Part shown: piece by piece, positions 1 through 8,999 of the stretch
Layout of the letters: every line of letters begins with the position of its first letter
How positions within the stretch are numbered: the first letter of the stretch is position 1
Source: Spirilliplanes yamanashiensis
Lineage (GTDB): Bacteria; Actinomycetota; Actinomycetes; Mycobacteriales; Micromonosporaceae
Assembly (NCBI RefSeq): GCF_016863475.1
Contig: NZ_BOOY01000002.1
Location: 1 to 64,000 of the forward strand
Reading direction: 5' to 3'
DNA: 64,000 nucleotides
The notes under the pieces: model-generated
Told to the model about the DNA's origin: nothing
What the model saw: only the letters and a program-made list of their open reading frames with translations
Database searches by the model: none
Position numbers and translations under genes: made by a program

Positions 1-24
1 GACCAAGGCGCAACCAAAGGAAAA

Positions 25-2553
25 TCAGAAAGCGCAGGCAATGACCAAAGAAGGAGTCCGATCAGGCAGCATGTCCAGCTTCGTGATCCGCCCAGCGGAC
101 CGCAGATCACCCTCGATCAGAGCCAGCTGATCGAGCAGAGCAGCAGGCCCGAGAGCCTCGGCGAGCGGAACCTCCGTGCGCATCGACACCTTGCGGTCGC
201 TCTTGGCCCGCCGGATCTGCCGCAGCGCGTCCCCCGCCAGGTCCAGCAGGGACGCGTCGCCGCCGGGGGAGACGCGCTGGAGTTCGTACACCGTGGGCCA
301 CGGGGCGCGGTGGACGGAGCCGTACCGCCACCACGACCACACCTCCTCCGTCACGTACGGCAGGAACGGCGCGAACAGGCGCAGCTGCACGGACAGCGCG
401 GTGGCGAGGGCGGCGCGGGCGGACTCGGCGGCGGGGCCGGTGGCGTACGCGCGTTCCTTGGCGAGTTCGATGTAGTCGTCGCAGAACGTCCAGAAGAACG
501 CCTCGGCGGCCTGGAGCGCTCCGGTGTGGTCGTACGCGTCGAAGGCCTCGGTGGCGCGGGCCACGACCGGGGTGAGCGCGGCGAGCATGGCGGTGTCGAG
601 CGGCGCTGAGACGGGCTGGCGCAGGGCGTCGGCGGCGCCGAGGCCGAGGGCGAACTTGGAGGCGTTGAGCAGCTTGGTGGCCAGGCGGCGACCGACCTTG
701 ATCTGGGCGGGGTCGTACGCCAGGTCGGTGCCGGGGCGGCCGTTGGCCGCCCAGTAGCGGACGGCGTCGGCGCCGTGTTCGCGCAGCAGGCCCATGGGGG
801 TGACGACGTTGCCCTTGGTCTTCGACATCTTCTTGCGGTCGGGGTCGAGGATCCAGCCGGACAGGACGGTCTGCTTCCAGGGCAGCACGCCCTGCTCCTG
901 GTGGGCGCGCACGACGGACGCGAACAGCCAGGTGCGGATGATGTCGTGGCCCTGCGGGCGCAGGTCCATGGGGAAGACGCGGCGGAACAGGTCGGGGTCG
1001 CGTTCCCAGCCGCTGACGATCTGCGGGGTGAGCGACGACGTGGCCCAGGTGTCCATGATGTCGGGGTCGGCCGCGAAGCCGCCGGGGACGCCGCGCCGTG
1101 ACTCGTCGTAGCCGGCGGGGCACGCCGACGTCGGGTCGATCGGCAGCAGCGACTCGTCCGGTGTGAGAGGATTCGCGTAGTCCGGCTCGCCAGCGTCGTC
1201 GAGCCGGTACCACACCGGGATGGGCACGCCGAAGAACCGCTGGCGGCTGATCAGCCAGTCCCCGGTGAGCCCGCCGACCCAGTGCTCGTACCGGTGCCGC
1301 ATGTGCTCCGGGTGCCAGGTCAGCTCGCGGCCGCGGGCCAGCAGCTCCTCGCGCAGGGCGGCGTCGCGCCCGCCGTTGCGGATGTACCACTGCCGGCTGG
1401 TGACGATCTCCAGCGGCTGGTCGCCCTTCTCGTAGAACTTCACCGGGTGGGTGATGGGCCGGGGCTCGCCGATCAGGTCGGCGGACTCGCCGAGCAGCCG
1501 CACGACCTCCCGCCGGGCCGCGTTGACGGTCAGGCCGGCCAGGCCCCGGTACGCGGCGACGGGCACGCCGGAAGGGGCGTCCGGCAGGAACCGGCCGTCG
1601 CGGCCGACGACGACGCGCGTGTCCAGCTGCAGCTCCCGCCACCAGGTGACGTCGGTCAGGTCGCCGAACGTGCACACCATCGCGATGCCGGTGCCCTTGT
1701 CGGGGGTGGCGAGCGGGTGGGCGTACACGGGGACCTCGACGTCGAACAGCGGGGTGCGCACGCTGGTCAGGCCCGCGAACCGGGTGTCCGACGGGTGATG
1801 GACCAGCGCGACGCAGGCCGGCAGCAGCTCGGGCCGGGTGGTCTCGACGAACACCGGGCCGGCCGGGCCGTGGAAGCGCAGCCGGTGGTAGGCGCCGGGG
1901 CGTTCCCGGTCCTCCAGCTCGGCCTGCGCGACGGCGGTGCGGAAGCCGACGTCCCACAGCGACGGCGCCTCCGCCGTGTACGCCTCGCCGCGGGCCAGGT
2001 TGCGCAGGAACGCCCGCTGCGACGCGGCCCGCGCCGCCTCGCCGATCGTCGTGTACGTCATCGACCAGTCGACGCTGAGCCCGAGGAACCGCCACAGCTC
2101 CTCGAACGCCTGCTCGTCGGTCGCGGTGAGCTGCGCGCACAGCTCGACGAAGTTGCGCCGCGAGATCGGCAGCGGCGGCGACGGCGGGGCCGCGGGCGGG
2201 GTGAACGCCGGGTCGTACGGCAGCGACGGGTCGCAGACGACGCCGTACACGTTCTGCACCCGGCGCTCGGTCGGCAGCCCGTTGTCGTCCCAGCCCATCG
2301 GATAGAACACGGTGCGCCCGCGCATGCGCTGGAACCGGGCGACGGTGTCGGTGTGGGTGTAGCTGAAGACGTGCCCCATGTGCAGGGAGCCGGATACGGT
2401 CGGCGGAGGTGTGTCGATCGCGTACACGTCCTGCCGCTCCTTCGAGCGGTCGAACGCGTACGTGCCCTCCTCCTGCCAGCGGCGCGCCCAGGTGTCCTCG
2501 AGGCCGTCCAGCGACGGCCGCTCGGGCAGCGCGCTCCTTCCCGTATCAGTCAT
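25..2553 (-). CDS. valS: Valyl-tRNA synthetase, short type-2 subtype
   Basis: Cytoplasmic class I aminoacyl-tRNA synthetase that charges tRNA-Val. HIGH motif HMGH at residues 58-61; KMSKS loop KMSKTKGN near residue 575. The stretch WDDNGLPTERRVQ is typical of the type-2 (archaeal/rickettsial-like) ValRS rather than the common bacterial form. At 842 aa it ends soon after the anticodon-binding domain and lacks the C-terminal coiled-coil arm of type-1 ValS. The ATG start lies 9 nt after the ogt stop, with no clear ribosome site but a TANNNT -10 box 6 nt upstream, so it is probably transcribed leaderless. A second ValS elsewhere cannot be excluded. Confidence 0.95.
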   Translation of the reverse strand: MTDTGRSALPERPSLDGLEDTWARRWQEEGTYAFDRSKERQDVYAIDTPPPTVSGSLHMGHVFSYTHTDTVARFQRMRGRTVFYPMGWDDNGLPTERRVQNVYGVVCDPSLPYDPAFTPPAAPPSPPLPISRRNFVELCAQLTATDEQAFEELWRFLGLSVDWSMTYTTIGEAARAASQRAFLRNLARGEAYTAEAPSLWDVGFRTAVAQAELEDRERPGAYHRLRFHGPAGPVFVETTRPELLPACVALVHHPSDTRFAGLTSVRTPLFDVEVPVYAHPLATPDKGTGIAMVCTFGDLTDVTWWRELQLDTRVVVGRDGRFLPDAPSGVPVAAYRGLAGLTVNAARREVVRLLGESADLIGEPRPITHPVKFYEKGDQPLEIVTSRQWYIRNGGRDAALREELLARGRELTWHPEHMRHRYEHWVGGLTGDWLISRQRFFGVPIPVWYRLDDAGEPDYANPLTPDESLLPIDPTSACPAGYDESRRGVPGGFAADPDIMDTWATSSLTPQIVSGWERDPDLFRRVFPMDLRPQGHDIIRTWLFASVVRAHQEQGVLPWKQTVLSGWILDPDRKKMSKTKGNVVTPMGLLREHGADAVRYWAANGRPGTDLAYDPAQIKVGRRLATKLLNASKFALGLGAADALRQPVSAPLDTAMLAALTPVVARATEAFDAYDHTGALQAAEAFFWTFCDDYIELAKERAYATGPAAESARAALATALSVQLRLFAPFLPYVTEEVWSWWRYGSVHRAPWPTVYELQRVSPGGDASLLDLAGDALRQIRRAKSDRKVSMRTEVPLAEALGPAALLDQLALIEGDLRSAGRITKLDMLPDRTPSLVIACAF

Positions 2554-2559
2554 GCTGCG

Positions 2560-2565
2560 ATGCTA
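2560..2565 (-). promoter_or_regulatory. Putative leaderless -10 box (TAGCAT) for valS
   Basis: TAGCAT lies 6 nt before the valS ATG. Its TAG is also the stop codon of ogt, so promoter and stop codon share bases. Placement fits actinobacterial leaderless promoters; no transcript data were seen. Confidence 0.45.
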
Positions 2566-3057
2566 CGGGCGCGCTTCGTGCGCGAGCAGCCAGGTTTTGA
2601 CGTCGAGACCCCACCGGTACCCGCCGAGCGTGCCGTCGGTGCGCAGCACCCGGTGGCACGGCACGAACAGGGCGGCCGCGTTGCGCGCGCACGCCGCCGC
2701 CGCGGCCCGCACGGCCAGGGGCCGCCCGGCCAGCGCCGCGAACCCGGTGTAGGTGACCGGCTCGCCGGCCTTGATGTCGCGCATGACCGCCCACGCGTGC
2801 CCCATGAAGGGCCCGCCGGTGCGCTGCTCGACCGGCACGGCGTCGATCGCGGCGAGGTCGCCGCCGAGATAGTCGCGCACCGCGGTGGTCACGGCGCCGA
2901 GGTCGCGCACGGCCCGCGGTTCGGCCCGCAACCCCGGGTGTACGAGCGGCAGGAGCATCCCGACATCAGCCGTGAACCCGGCTGCCCGCACCGCCCCGTC
3001 GCCACTGACGACGATCGTGAGCGGTCCGGCGGGCGTGGTCATCGTCGCGTGGTTCAT
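2563..3057 (-). CDS. ogt: Methylated-DNA--protein-cysteine methyltransferase
   Basis: Suicide repair protein that moves the methyl group of O6-methylguanine onto its own cysteine. The active-site motif PCHR is at residues 133-136 (Cys134), followed by the usual glycine/tyrosine turn GTLGGYRWG. At 164 aa it is a full-length Ogt-type protein with a degenerate N-terminal domain. The ATG overlaps the stop of the upstream Ada-AlkA gene by ATGA, so the two alkylation-repair genes are translationally coupled. Confidence 0.95.
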   Translation of the reverse strand: MNHATMTTPAGPLTIVVSGDGAVRAAGFTADVGMLLPLVHPGLRAEPRAVRDLGAVTTAVRDYLGGDLAAIDAVPVEQRTGGPFMGHAWAVMRDIKAGEPVTYTGFAALAGRPLAVRAAAAACARNAAALFVPCHRVLRTDGTLGGYRWGLDVKTWLLAHEARP

Positions 3058-4481
3058 GAGGCCCTCCAGAGCCGGATCAGTGCGTAGGAACGCCAGGGGC
3101 GCCAGCGTTCGGCGTGGGCGCCGAGGTCGCCGGTGACGCCGAGGACGGCGGCGCCGCGGCGCAAGGCGAGGTCGGTGGGCAGGAACGCGTCGGGGTCGCC
3201 GAGCGCCCGCATGACGACGTAGCCGGCGGTCCAGGCGCCCACGCCGGGCAACGCGGTGAGCTGCTCGCGGGCGGCGGCCGGGTCGGCGCCGGGCTCGAGG
3301 TCGACGACCCCGTCGGCGACGGCCCGGGCGAGCGATCGCAGCGACTCCCGCCGCGCGGCGGGCATCCCGAACGCGCGGTCGGGCAGCGCGAGCAGCTCAC
3401 CGGGGGAGAGGAAGGCGCGCAGCGGTTCGGCGGGCTGTGCCGGGGGTGCGGTGGCCGCCGTCAGCAGGCGGTGCAGCGTCGTGCGGGCCGCGGCGACGCT
3501 GACCTGCTGGCCGACGATGGCCCGGACCGCCGTCTCGAAGCCGTCGACGGCGCGCGGCACCCGTACCCCCGGCTCGGCGGCGACCGCCGCGGACAGTGCG
3601 GGGTCCGCGGCCAGCACGCCGTCGACGGCGACGGGGTCGGCGTCGAGGTCGAGGAGCCGGCGGCAGCGCGCGACCGCCGGCGCCAGGTCGCGCACGTCGG
3701 CCAGGTCGAGGGTGGCGGCGACCCACCGGTCGCCGGGGGTCAGCGCGACGGTCGCGGCGCCGTGCGGCAGCCGCAGCCCGCGCCGGTACGTGCGGCCGTC
3801 GCACTCCTCGACGCCCGGGACGGCCCGCAGCGCCAGGAACTCCAGCAGCGCGGCGGCGTGCAGCGGCGGCCGGTACGCGAGCCGCAGCGCGATCGACCCG
3901 GCCTGGGCGGGCCGGGCGGCGGGGCGGCGTTCGCGAAGCTGGGAGGGCGTGCACCCGTACACCTCGCGCAGCGTGTCGTTGAACTGCCGCACGCTGCCGA
4001 ACCCGGCGGCGAACGCGATCTCGGCCAGCCCCAGCTCCGTCGACTCGACGAGCGTGCGGGCGGTCTGGGCGCGCTGCGCCCGGGCGAGCGCGAGCGGCCC
4101 GGCGCCCAGCTCCGCGGTGAGCAGCCGGTTCAGGTGCCGCTCGGTGTAGCCGAGCCGGTGGGCGAGCCCGGGCACGCCGTCACGGTCGACGACCCCGTCC
4201 CCGATGAGCCGCATGGCCCGCCCGACGACGTCCGCGCGCACGTCCCACTCGGGCGAACCGGGGGCCGCGTCGGGGCGGCACCGGCGGCAGGCGCGGAATC
4301 CGGCGCGCTGCGCCGCGGCCGCGCTGGGGTAGAACGCGACGTTGCGGCGGCGCGGCGTGACGGCCGGGCACGACGGCTTGCAGTAGATGCCGGTGGAGCT
4401 GACGGCCGTGTAGAACCAGCCGTCGAACCGCTGGTCACGGCTGTCGACCGCCCGGTAGCACCGCTCGAACTCCAGCTCCAT
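3054..4481 (-). CDS. alkA: Ada-AlkA fusion: methyl sensor/activator plus 3-methyladenine glycosylase
   Basis: Bifunctional adaptive-response protein. Residues 1-75 form the Ada metal-binding domain with zinc cysteines 34, 38, 65 and 68 (GIYCKPSC, RACRRC); Cys34 is the expected methyl acceptor. An AraC-type helix-turn-helix follows (about 90-185, ELGLAEIAFAAGFGSVRQF), then an AlkA N-terminal domain and a helix-hairpin-helix glycosylase domain (PGVGAWTAGYV) with the catalytic Asp in FLPTDLALR. It probably both activates alkylation-response genes and excises alkylated purines. The start lies inside the end of the upstream membrane-protein gene (47-nt overlap) and the stop overlaps ogt. The domain order is common in actinomycetes. 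Confidence 0.93.
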   Translation of the reverse strand: MELEFERCYRAVDSRDQRFDGWFYTAVSSTGIYCKPSCPAVTPRRRNVAFYPSAAAAQRAGFRACRRCRPDAAPGSPEWDVRADVVGRAMRLIGDGVVDRDGVPGLAHRLGYTERHLNRLLTAELGAGPLALARAQRAQTARTLVESTELGLAEIAFAAGFGSVRQFNDTLREVYGCTPSQLRERRPAARPAQAGSIALRLAYRPPLHAAALLEFLALRAVPGVEECDGRTYRRGLRLPHGAATVALTPGDRWVAATLDLADVRDLAPAVARCRRLLDLDADPVAVDGVLAADPALSAAVAAEPGVRVPRAVDGFETAVRAIVGQQVSVAAARTTLHRLLTAATAPPAQPAEPLRAFLSPGELLALPDRAFGMPAARRESLRSLARAVADGVVDLEPGADPAAAREQLTALPGVGAWTAGYVVMRALGDPDAFLPTDLALRRGAAVLGVTGDLGAHAERWRPWRSYALIRLWRAS

Positions 4482-5799
4482 GCCCCCGATCCTGCCCCGT
4501 GTCGGTGCCTCTTGGCTCGCGGGAATCGGACGTGACCGTCGGGGCGGCCGCCGGGCCGGCGGCGGGGTCTGTAGCCGCCGGAGCGGGTCGCTGGTGCGGT
4601 GCGGACCGCGGGTGGGGTGCCGGACCGGGCAGCAGGCGGCCGAGCAGCAGGGGCAGCCCGATCACCGGCAGGATCCACAGCGGCGCCGTCAGCCGCTGCT
4701 CCTGGCTGAGGAACGGGTGCGCGGCCAGCGTCACCACCCCGGTGAGCGCCACGAACGTGACCGGCCACGCGATCAGCGGCCGCCGCCGGAACAGCCCGAT
4801 CGCGGCCGCCACCATGATCGCCAGCAGCCACGGTGCTCGGGCCTGCGTCTGCAGCCACTGTGTCCAGTAGTTCAGGTTCAGCTCCGCCAGCCGCCGCCAC
4901 GGGTCGGCGACGTCGGGCCGGTAGAAGTGCCGGGTGAACGTGTCCTGCAACGACTCCGCCGCCCCCGGCCAGCCCAGCGCCTGGTTGGCGACGACGAGGG
5001 CGGCGAGCATGCCCGCGCTGACGCCCAGCAGCACCGTCACGCCGCGGTGCCGGGCCGCCCGGTGCCGCCACAGCAGCACGACCGCCGCCGCGGCCAGCGC
5101 GGCCGCCCCGAGCAGCGCGCTGGAGGACTTCACCAGGAAGCCGGCCACCAGGGACCCCGCCAGCAGCGTGGCCCCCGCCGCGACCCGGCGCTGGATGAGC
5201 CACACCGCGCCCAGCAGCGACGCCATCGTCAGCGCGAACGCCGGGCCCTCGCCGAGCGGGTAGCTGCCCCACAGGCCGAGCGGTGTCACGTAGAACAGGA
5301 TCTGGCCGAGCGCCGCGAACCGGGGCGCCAGGCCGACGGAGCGCAGCAGCACGTACGCAAGCCAGCCGCCGGCCGCCGTGCACAGCAGCGACGCGATCCA
5401 CAGCCCCGACGACACCCCGAACGCCGCCACGAACGGCGCCGCCAGCAGCGGGTAGCCCGGCCGGGCGTCGAAGATCGCCTCGTAGCGGGGGCCGACCGGC
5501 CCGAGCCCACCGCGCCAGGTGTGCAGGCAGCGGGCGAGCTCGTCGCGGGGCGCCCGGTGCCGGAACCGCAGGGCGCTGCGCTCACGTTCGCGCTGTTTCT
5601 CCGCGGACTGGTCGACGCACCACGCCCGCACCGCCCGCTCGGTGGCCTCCTCGCGGGTGTGGCCGAGGACCTGCAACGCGCTGCGGCCGTACCGGTAGCT
5701 GTCGTTGGTCATCAGGGCGGCGGGCGCGGCGAGCGCCTGCAGCACGAGGAAACCCAGCACGAGGAGCAGGGGCAGCGGAACCCTCCGGCGCGGCGCCAC
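4435..5799 (-). CDS. GT-C-like integral membrane protein, paralogue 1
   Basis: A 454-aa protein with an N-terminal membrane helix, an outside loop bearing TNDSYRYGR, and about 8-10 further membrane segments; a Pro/Ala-rich tail follows the last one. The acidic residue after the first helix and the overall plan resemble GT-C glycosyltransferases that use polyprenyl-linked sugars, but no substrate can be named. It is clearly paralogous to the protein at 6452-7711 (shared TNDSYRYGR, PRYEAIFD.RPGYPLLAAP, ESLQD, NYWT). The 3' end overlaps the Ada-AlkA start by 47 nt, possibly coupling them. Confidence 0.75.
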   Translation of the reverse strand: MAPRRRVPLPLLLVLGFLVLQALAAPAALMTNDSYRYGRSALQVLGHTREEATERAVRAWCVDQSAEKQRERERSALRFRHRAPRDELARCLHTWRGGLGPVGPRYEAIFDARPGYPLLAAPFVAAFGVSSGLWIASLLCTAAGGWLAYVLLRSVGLAPRFAALGQILFYVTPLGLWGSYPLGEGPAFALTMASLLGAVWLIQRRVAAGATLLAGSLVAGFLVKSSSALLGAAALAAAAVVLLWRHRAARHRGVTVLLGVSAGMLAALVVANQALGWPGAAESLQDTFTRHFYRPDVADPWRRLAELNLNYWTQWLQTQARAPWLLAIMVAAAIGLFRRRPLIAWPVTFVALTGVVTLAAHPFLSQEQRLTAPLWILPVIGLPLLLGRLLPGPAPHPRSAPHQRPAPAATDPAAGPAAAPTVTSDSREPRGTDTGQDRGHGAGVRAVLPGGRQP

Positions 5800-5852
5800 G
5801 GGCCGAACGTACCCGCCCGCCGCGACAGCGCGGCCTCACCGCGCCGGGCCGG

Positions 5853-6440
5853 TCAGGGCGTCCAGGCGGGGTCGCGGCCGCTGAGGCCGATGACCCGGTC
5901 GAGCGGCGACGCGTCGGGGGGCACCGGGACCCGCGGCCCGTACATGCCCGGGGTGCCGCCGGCCTCGTCGTCGGGGAACATGCTCTCGCTGACGGCCAGC
6001 GCCGCCGGGTCCGCCGAGTACGGCGCGCCGACCGCCCGGGCCAGGTCCCAGCCGTGGATGAGCAACTCGTTGAGGGCGACGGCACCCATCACCTGGGCCG
6101 GCAGGGTCACCCCGCCCGCCTGCGTCTCGCCCTCCCACGCGGCCGGGTCGCGCCACGCCGCCACCAGCTCGTCGAGGTGCCGGGGCAGCACCTCGCGCCA
6201 CGCCGGGTCGAGGTGCTCGGCGGACGGCTCCGGCGCCTGGGCGGTGACCCCGCCGGTCTCCTTGCGCGCCGACAGCCGGAACGCGTACGCCAGCCCGACG
6301 AGGTGGTCGAGGAGCTGCGCCACGGGCATGCCCGCGCAGGGGGTGGGTCCGGTGAGCTGCTCGTCGCGCACCCGGGCGGCGACGGCCTTGACCGCCTCGG
6401 CGGTCGGGCCGAGGTCGGGCCGTGCGGTGGTGTCCGTCAT
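5853..6440 (-). CDS. TIGR03086-type DinB-like metal-binding protein
   Basis: A 195-aa cytoplasmic helical protein of the DinB/maleylpyruvate-isomerase-N superfamily. It carries the family pattern TPCAGMPVAQLLDHLVG near the N-terminus and ALNELLIHGWDLARAVG in the second half; the histidines are the expected metal ligands. Members are often thiol-dependent enzymes in mycothiol producers, but the reaction is unknown. The start is supported by the family N-terminus and a TAACGT -10 box 8 nt upstream. It sits between two paralogous membrane-protein genes on the same strand. Confidence 0.8.
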   Translation of the reverse strand: MTDTTARPDLGPTAEAVKAVAARVRDEQLTGPTPCAGMPVAQLLDHLVGLAYAFRLSARKETGGVTAQAPEPSAEHLDPAWREVLPRHLDELVAAWRDPAAWEGETQAGGVTLPAQVMGAVALNELLIHGWDLARAVGAPYSADPAALAVSESMFPDDEAGGTPGMYGPRVPVPPDASPLDRVIGLSGRDPAWTP

Positions 6441-6448
6441 GGGCCGGG

Positions 6449-6454
6449 ACGTTA
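6449..6454 (-). promoter_or_regulatory. Putative leaderless -10 box (TAACGT)
   Basis: TAACGT, 8 nt before the ATG at 6440. Its TAA is the stop codon of the upstream gene (6452-7711), the same arrangement as at valS. Confidence 0.4.
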
Positions 6455-7711
6455 CCCAGCCCCACCGACCTTTTCGGTCTCCCGCCCGGCCGGGTCCGCG
6501 GCCGGCTCCGCCGTGGTGCGGGTGGCGAGCCGGTGGACGAGGATCGGCACGCCCAGCACCACGGTGAACCACAGCGGCGCCATCAGGCGGAGGTCCTGGT
6601 TGAGGATGGGGTGGGCGAGGATCGTCGCCGGCCCGGTCGCGGCCACGCCGGTCACCATCCAGCCCAGCGTGCGGTCGTGCCGGAACAGCGCCCACAGGCC
6701 GGCGGCGGCCAGCACCAGCAGGTACGGCGCGCGCGCCTGCTCCTGCGCCCACACGGTCCAGTAGTTGACGTTCAGGTCGACCAGCGGCGCCCACACGTCG
6801 GTGACGTCCGGCTCGACGAAGTGCGCCGTCCACTTGTCCTGCAACGACTCGTTCATGCCCGGCAGTCGCAGCGCGACCGACACGGCGACGGCGGCGGCCG
6901 CGCACGCGGCGTTCACCGCGATCATCAGGTACGTGCCGCGGTGCCGCGCGTCGCGGCGCAGCAGCGCGATGACGCCCGCGGCGGCCAGCGCGCCCGCGGT
7001 CAGCAGGAAGCTCGAGTACCGCGTGGCGAAGCCCAGCGCCATCGACGCCACCAGCACCGTCGCGCCCAGCGCCAGGCGGCGCCGCACCATCCACCACGAA
7101 CCCAGCAGCGTGCCCATCACCAGCGCGAACGTCGGTCCCTCGCTGAGCGGGTAATTGCCGACCAGCCCGAACGGCGTCACGTAGTAGGCGACCTGCCCCA
7201 GCAGCGCGTACCGCCACGGCAGCCCGGCGGCGCGCAGCAGCAGGAACGCGAGGAGCCCGCCGAGCAGCGTGCACAGCGCCGAGGTCAGATAGAGCCCCTG
7301 CGCCACCCCGAACAGGGCGGTCAGCGGCGCGGCCAGCAGCGGGTACCCGGGTCGCATGTCGAAGATCGCCTCGTACCGGGGCGACGTGGGTGGCAGGTTG
7401 CCCTCCGCCTTCGCCTCGTCGAGGCACTTCTGCGCGGTGTCCGGCGGCACCGTCTCGTCGAACTGTCGCAGGTCGACGCTCCAGACCCGCTCCTCCAGCC
7501 CGGCCCGGCCCGCGCAGAACGCCTGCAGCGACTTCTCCTGCGCCTCGGCCCGGCTGTCGCCGAGGATCTGCAGCGTGATCCGGCCGTAGCGGTAGCTGTC
7601 GTTGGTCATGAACGTGCCGGTGCCCGCCACCAGCTGCAGCAGGAAGAACGCCAGCGCCACCAGTGCCGGCCACATCATCCACCGCCGCGCCGGCTCCCGC
7701 GTGTCCGCCAT
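6452..7711 (-). CDS. GT-C-like integral membrane protein, paralogue 2
   Basis: A 419-aa polytopic membrane protein, about 9-10 helices, paralogous to 4435-5799: both begin with a membrane helix followed by TNDSYRYGR and share YEAIFD.RPGYPLLAAP, a YYVTP segment and NYWT. The open frame runs upstream to 9283, antisense to ychF. I place the start at 7711 because MADTREPARR is followed directly by the first membrane helix, as in the paralogue, and a purine-rich site precedes it. Substrate unknown; probably a polyprenyl-phosphate-sugar-dependent transferase or a relative. Confidence 0.75.
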   Translation of the reverse strand: MADTREPARRWMMWPALVALAFFLLQLVAGTGTFMTNDSYRYGRITLQILGDSRAEAQEKSLQAFCAGRAGLEERVWSVDLRQFDETVPPDTAQKCLDEAKAEGNLPPTSPRYEAIFDMRPGYPLLAAPLTALFGVAQGLYLTSALCTLLGGLLAFLLLRAAGLPWRYALLGQVAYYVTPFGLVGNYPLSEGPTFALVMGTLLGSWWMVRRRLALGATVLVASMALGFATRYSSFLLTAGALAAAGVIALLRRDARHRGTYLMIAVNAACAAAAVAVSVALRLPGMNESLQDKWTAHFVEPDVTDVWAPLVDLNVNYWTVWAQEQARAPYLLVLAAAGLWALFRHDRTLGWMVTGVAATGPATILAHPILNQDLRLMAPLWFTVVLGVPILVHRLATRTTAEPAADPAGRETEKVGGAG

Positions 7712-7820
7712 GTCCCCGCCAGCCCCCTCGTGACGCTTTGTCGGCCCGGCGCCAGCATCCTCGGCGGCGGCCCGGGGCGCAAATGTCTCCGGCGGCGCGG
7801 GGTGGCGGAACGGGGCCGCG

Positions 7821-7826
7821 TAAACT
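7821..7826 (+). promoter_or_regulatory. Putative leaderless -10 box (TAAACT) for ychF
   Basis: TAAACT, 8 nt before the GTG start, with no ribosome-binding site in between. Confidence 0.5.
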
Positions 7827-7834
7827 GGCGCGCC

Positions 7835-8920
7835 GTGAGCCTCACCATCGGGATCGTCGGACTGCCCAACGTCGGCAAGAGCACCCTGTTCAACGCGCTG
7901 ACGAAGAACGACGTCCTCGCCGCGAACTACCCCTTCGCCACGATCGAGCCCAACGTCGGCGTCGTCGGCCTGCCCGACGAGCGCCTCGACAAGCTGGCCG
8001 CGATGTTCGGCTCCGAGAAGATCGTCCCCGCCCCGGTGTCGTTCGTCGACATCGCCGGCCTGGTCCGCGGCGCCTCGAAGGGCCAGGGCCGCGGCAACGC
8101 GTTCCTCGCCAACATCCGCGACGCCACCGCCATCTGCCAGGTCGTCCGCGCCTTCAGCGACCCGAACGTCCTGCACGTCGACGGCAAGATCAGCCCCTCC
8201 GACGACATCGAGACGATCAACACCGAACTGCTCCTCGCCGACCTGCAGACGGTCGAGAAGGCGCTGCCGCGCCTGCAGAAGGAAGCCAAACTGAAGAAGG
8301 AGCGCGCCGCGGTCGTCGCCGCCGCCGAGGCCGCCCTCGCCCTGCTCAACGAGGGCACCACCCTCTACGCGGGCGCCGCCAAGGCCGGCATCGACGTCGC
8401 CCTGCTGGCCGAGCTGCACCTGCTCACCACCAAGCCTTTCCTGTACGTCTTCAACGTCGACGAGGCCGAACTCGGCAACGCCGACTTCCTCGACGAACTC
8501 CGCGCCCTCGTCGCCCCCGCCGAGGCGATCTTCATGGACGCGAAAATCGAGAGCGAGCTCATCGAGCTGCCGGAGGACGAGGCCCGCGAACTGCTGGAAT
8601 CGACCGGCCAGACCGAGCCGGGCCTCCAGCAGCTCATCCGCGTCGGCTTCAACACCCTCGGCCTCCAGACGTACCTCACGGCCGGCCCGAAGGAATCCCG
8701 CGCCTGGACCGTCCCGGTCGGCGCGACCGCCCCGGAAGCCGCGGGCGTCATCCACTCCGACTTCCAGCGCGGCTTCATCAAGGCCGAGATCGTCGGCTTC
8801 GACGACCTGATGGCGGCGGGCTCGATGGCGGCGGCGAAGGCGGCGGGCAAGGTCCGCATGGAGGGCAAGGACTACATCATGAAGGACGGCGACGTGGTGG
8901 AGTTCCGCTTCAACGTCTGA
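7835..8920 (+). CDS. ychF: Redox-regulated ribosome-associated ATPase YchF/OLA1
   Basis: Obg-family P-loop protein that prefers ATP over GTP and binds the ribosome. Walker A is GLPNVGKST at the N-terminus; the switch region has DIAGLVRGASKGQG; the G4 position is NVDE rather than NKxD, as expected of YchF. A coiled-coil insert (VEKALPRLQKEAKLKKE) and a C-terminal TGS domain follow. Length 361 aa is normal. The GTG start is chosen because SLTIGIVGLPNVGKS matches the family start and a TAAACT box lies 8 nt upstream. Confidence 0.96.
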   Translation: MSLTIGIVGLPNVGKSTLFNALTKNDVLAANYPFATIEPNVGVVGLPDERLDKLAAMFGSEKIVPAPVSFVDIAGLVRGASKGQGRGNAFLANIRDATAICQVVRAFSDPNVLHVDGKISPSDDIETINTELLLADLQTVEKALPRLQKEAKLKKERAAVVAAAEAALALLNEGTTLYAGAAKAGIDVALLAELHLLTTKPFLYVFNVDEAELGNADFLDELRALVAPAEAIFMDAKIESELIELPEDEARELLESTGQTEPGLQQLIRVGFNTLGLQTYLTAGPKESRAWTVPVGATAPEAAGVIHSDFQRGFIKAEIVGFDDLMAAGSMAAAKAAGKVRMEGKDYIMKDGDVVEFRFNV

Positions 8921-8999
8921 AACGGCGGCCGGGTGGCTCGCACACGGCAACGGACAGGGCGACCTTTCCGGACGTGCAGCGCGTGCCAGGATTCCCGGT

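Noticed and set aside
107-2140. Long frame inside valS on the same strand
   Set aside because: Arg/Pro/Gly-rich shadow of high-GC coding sequence; the valS frame has complete synthetase motifs.
1282-3087. 601-codon plus-strand frame opposite valS and ogt
   Set aside because: Antisense low-complexity shadow crossing two real genes, with no domain or start signal.
4480-6567. 695-codon plus-strand frame
   Set aside because: Antisense to a membrane-protein gene and its neighbours; composition is that of a shadow frame.
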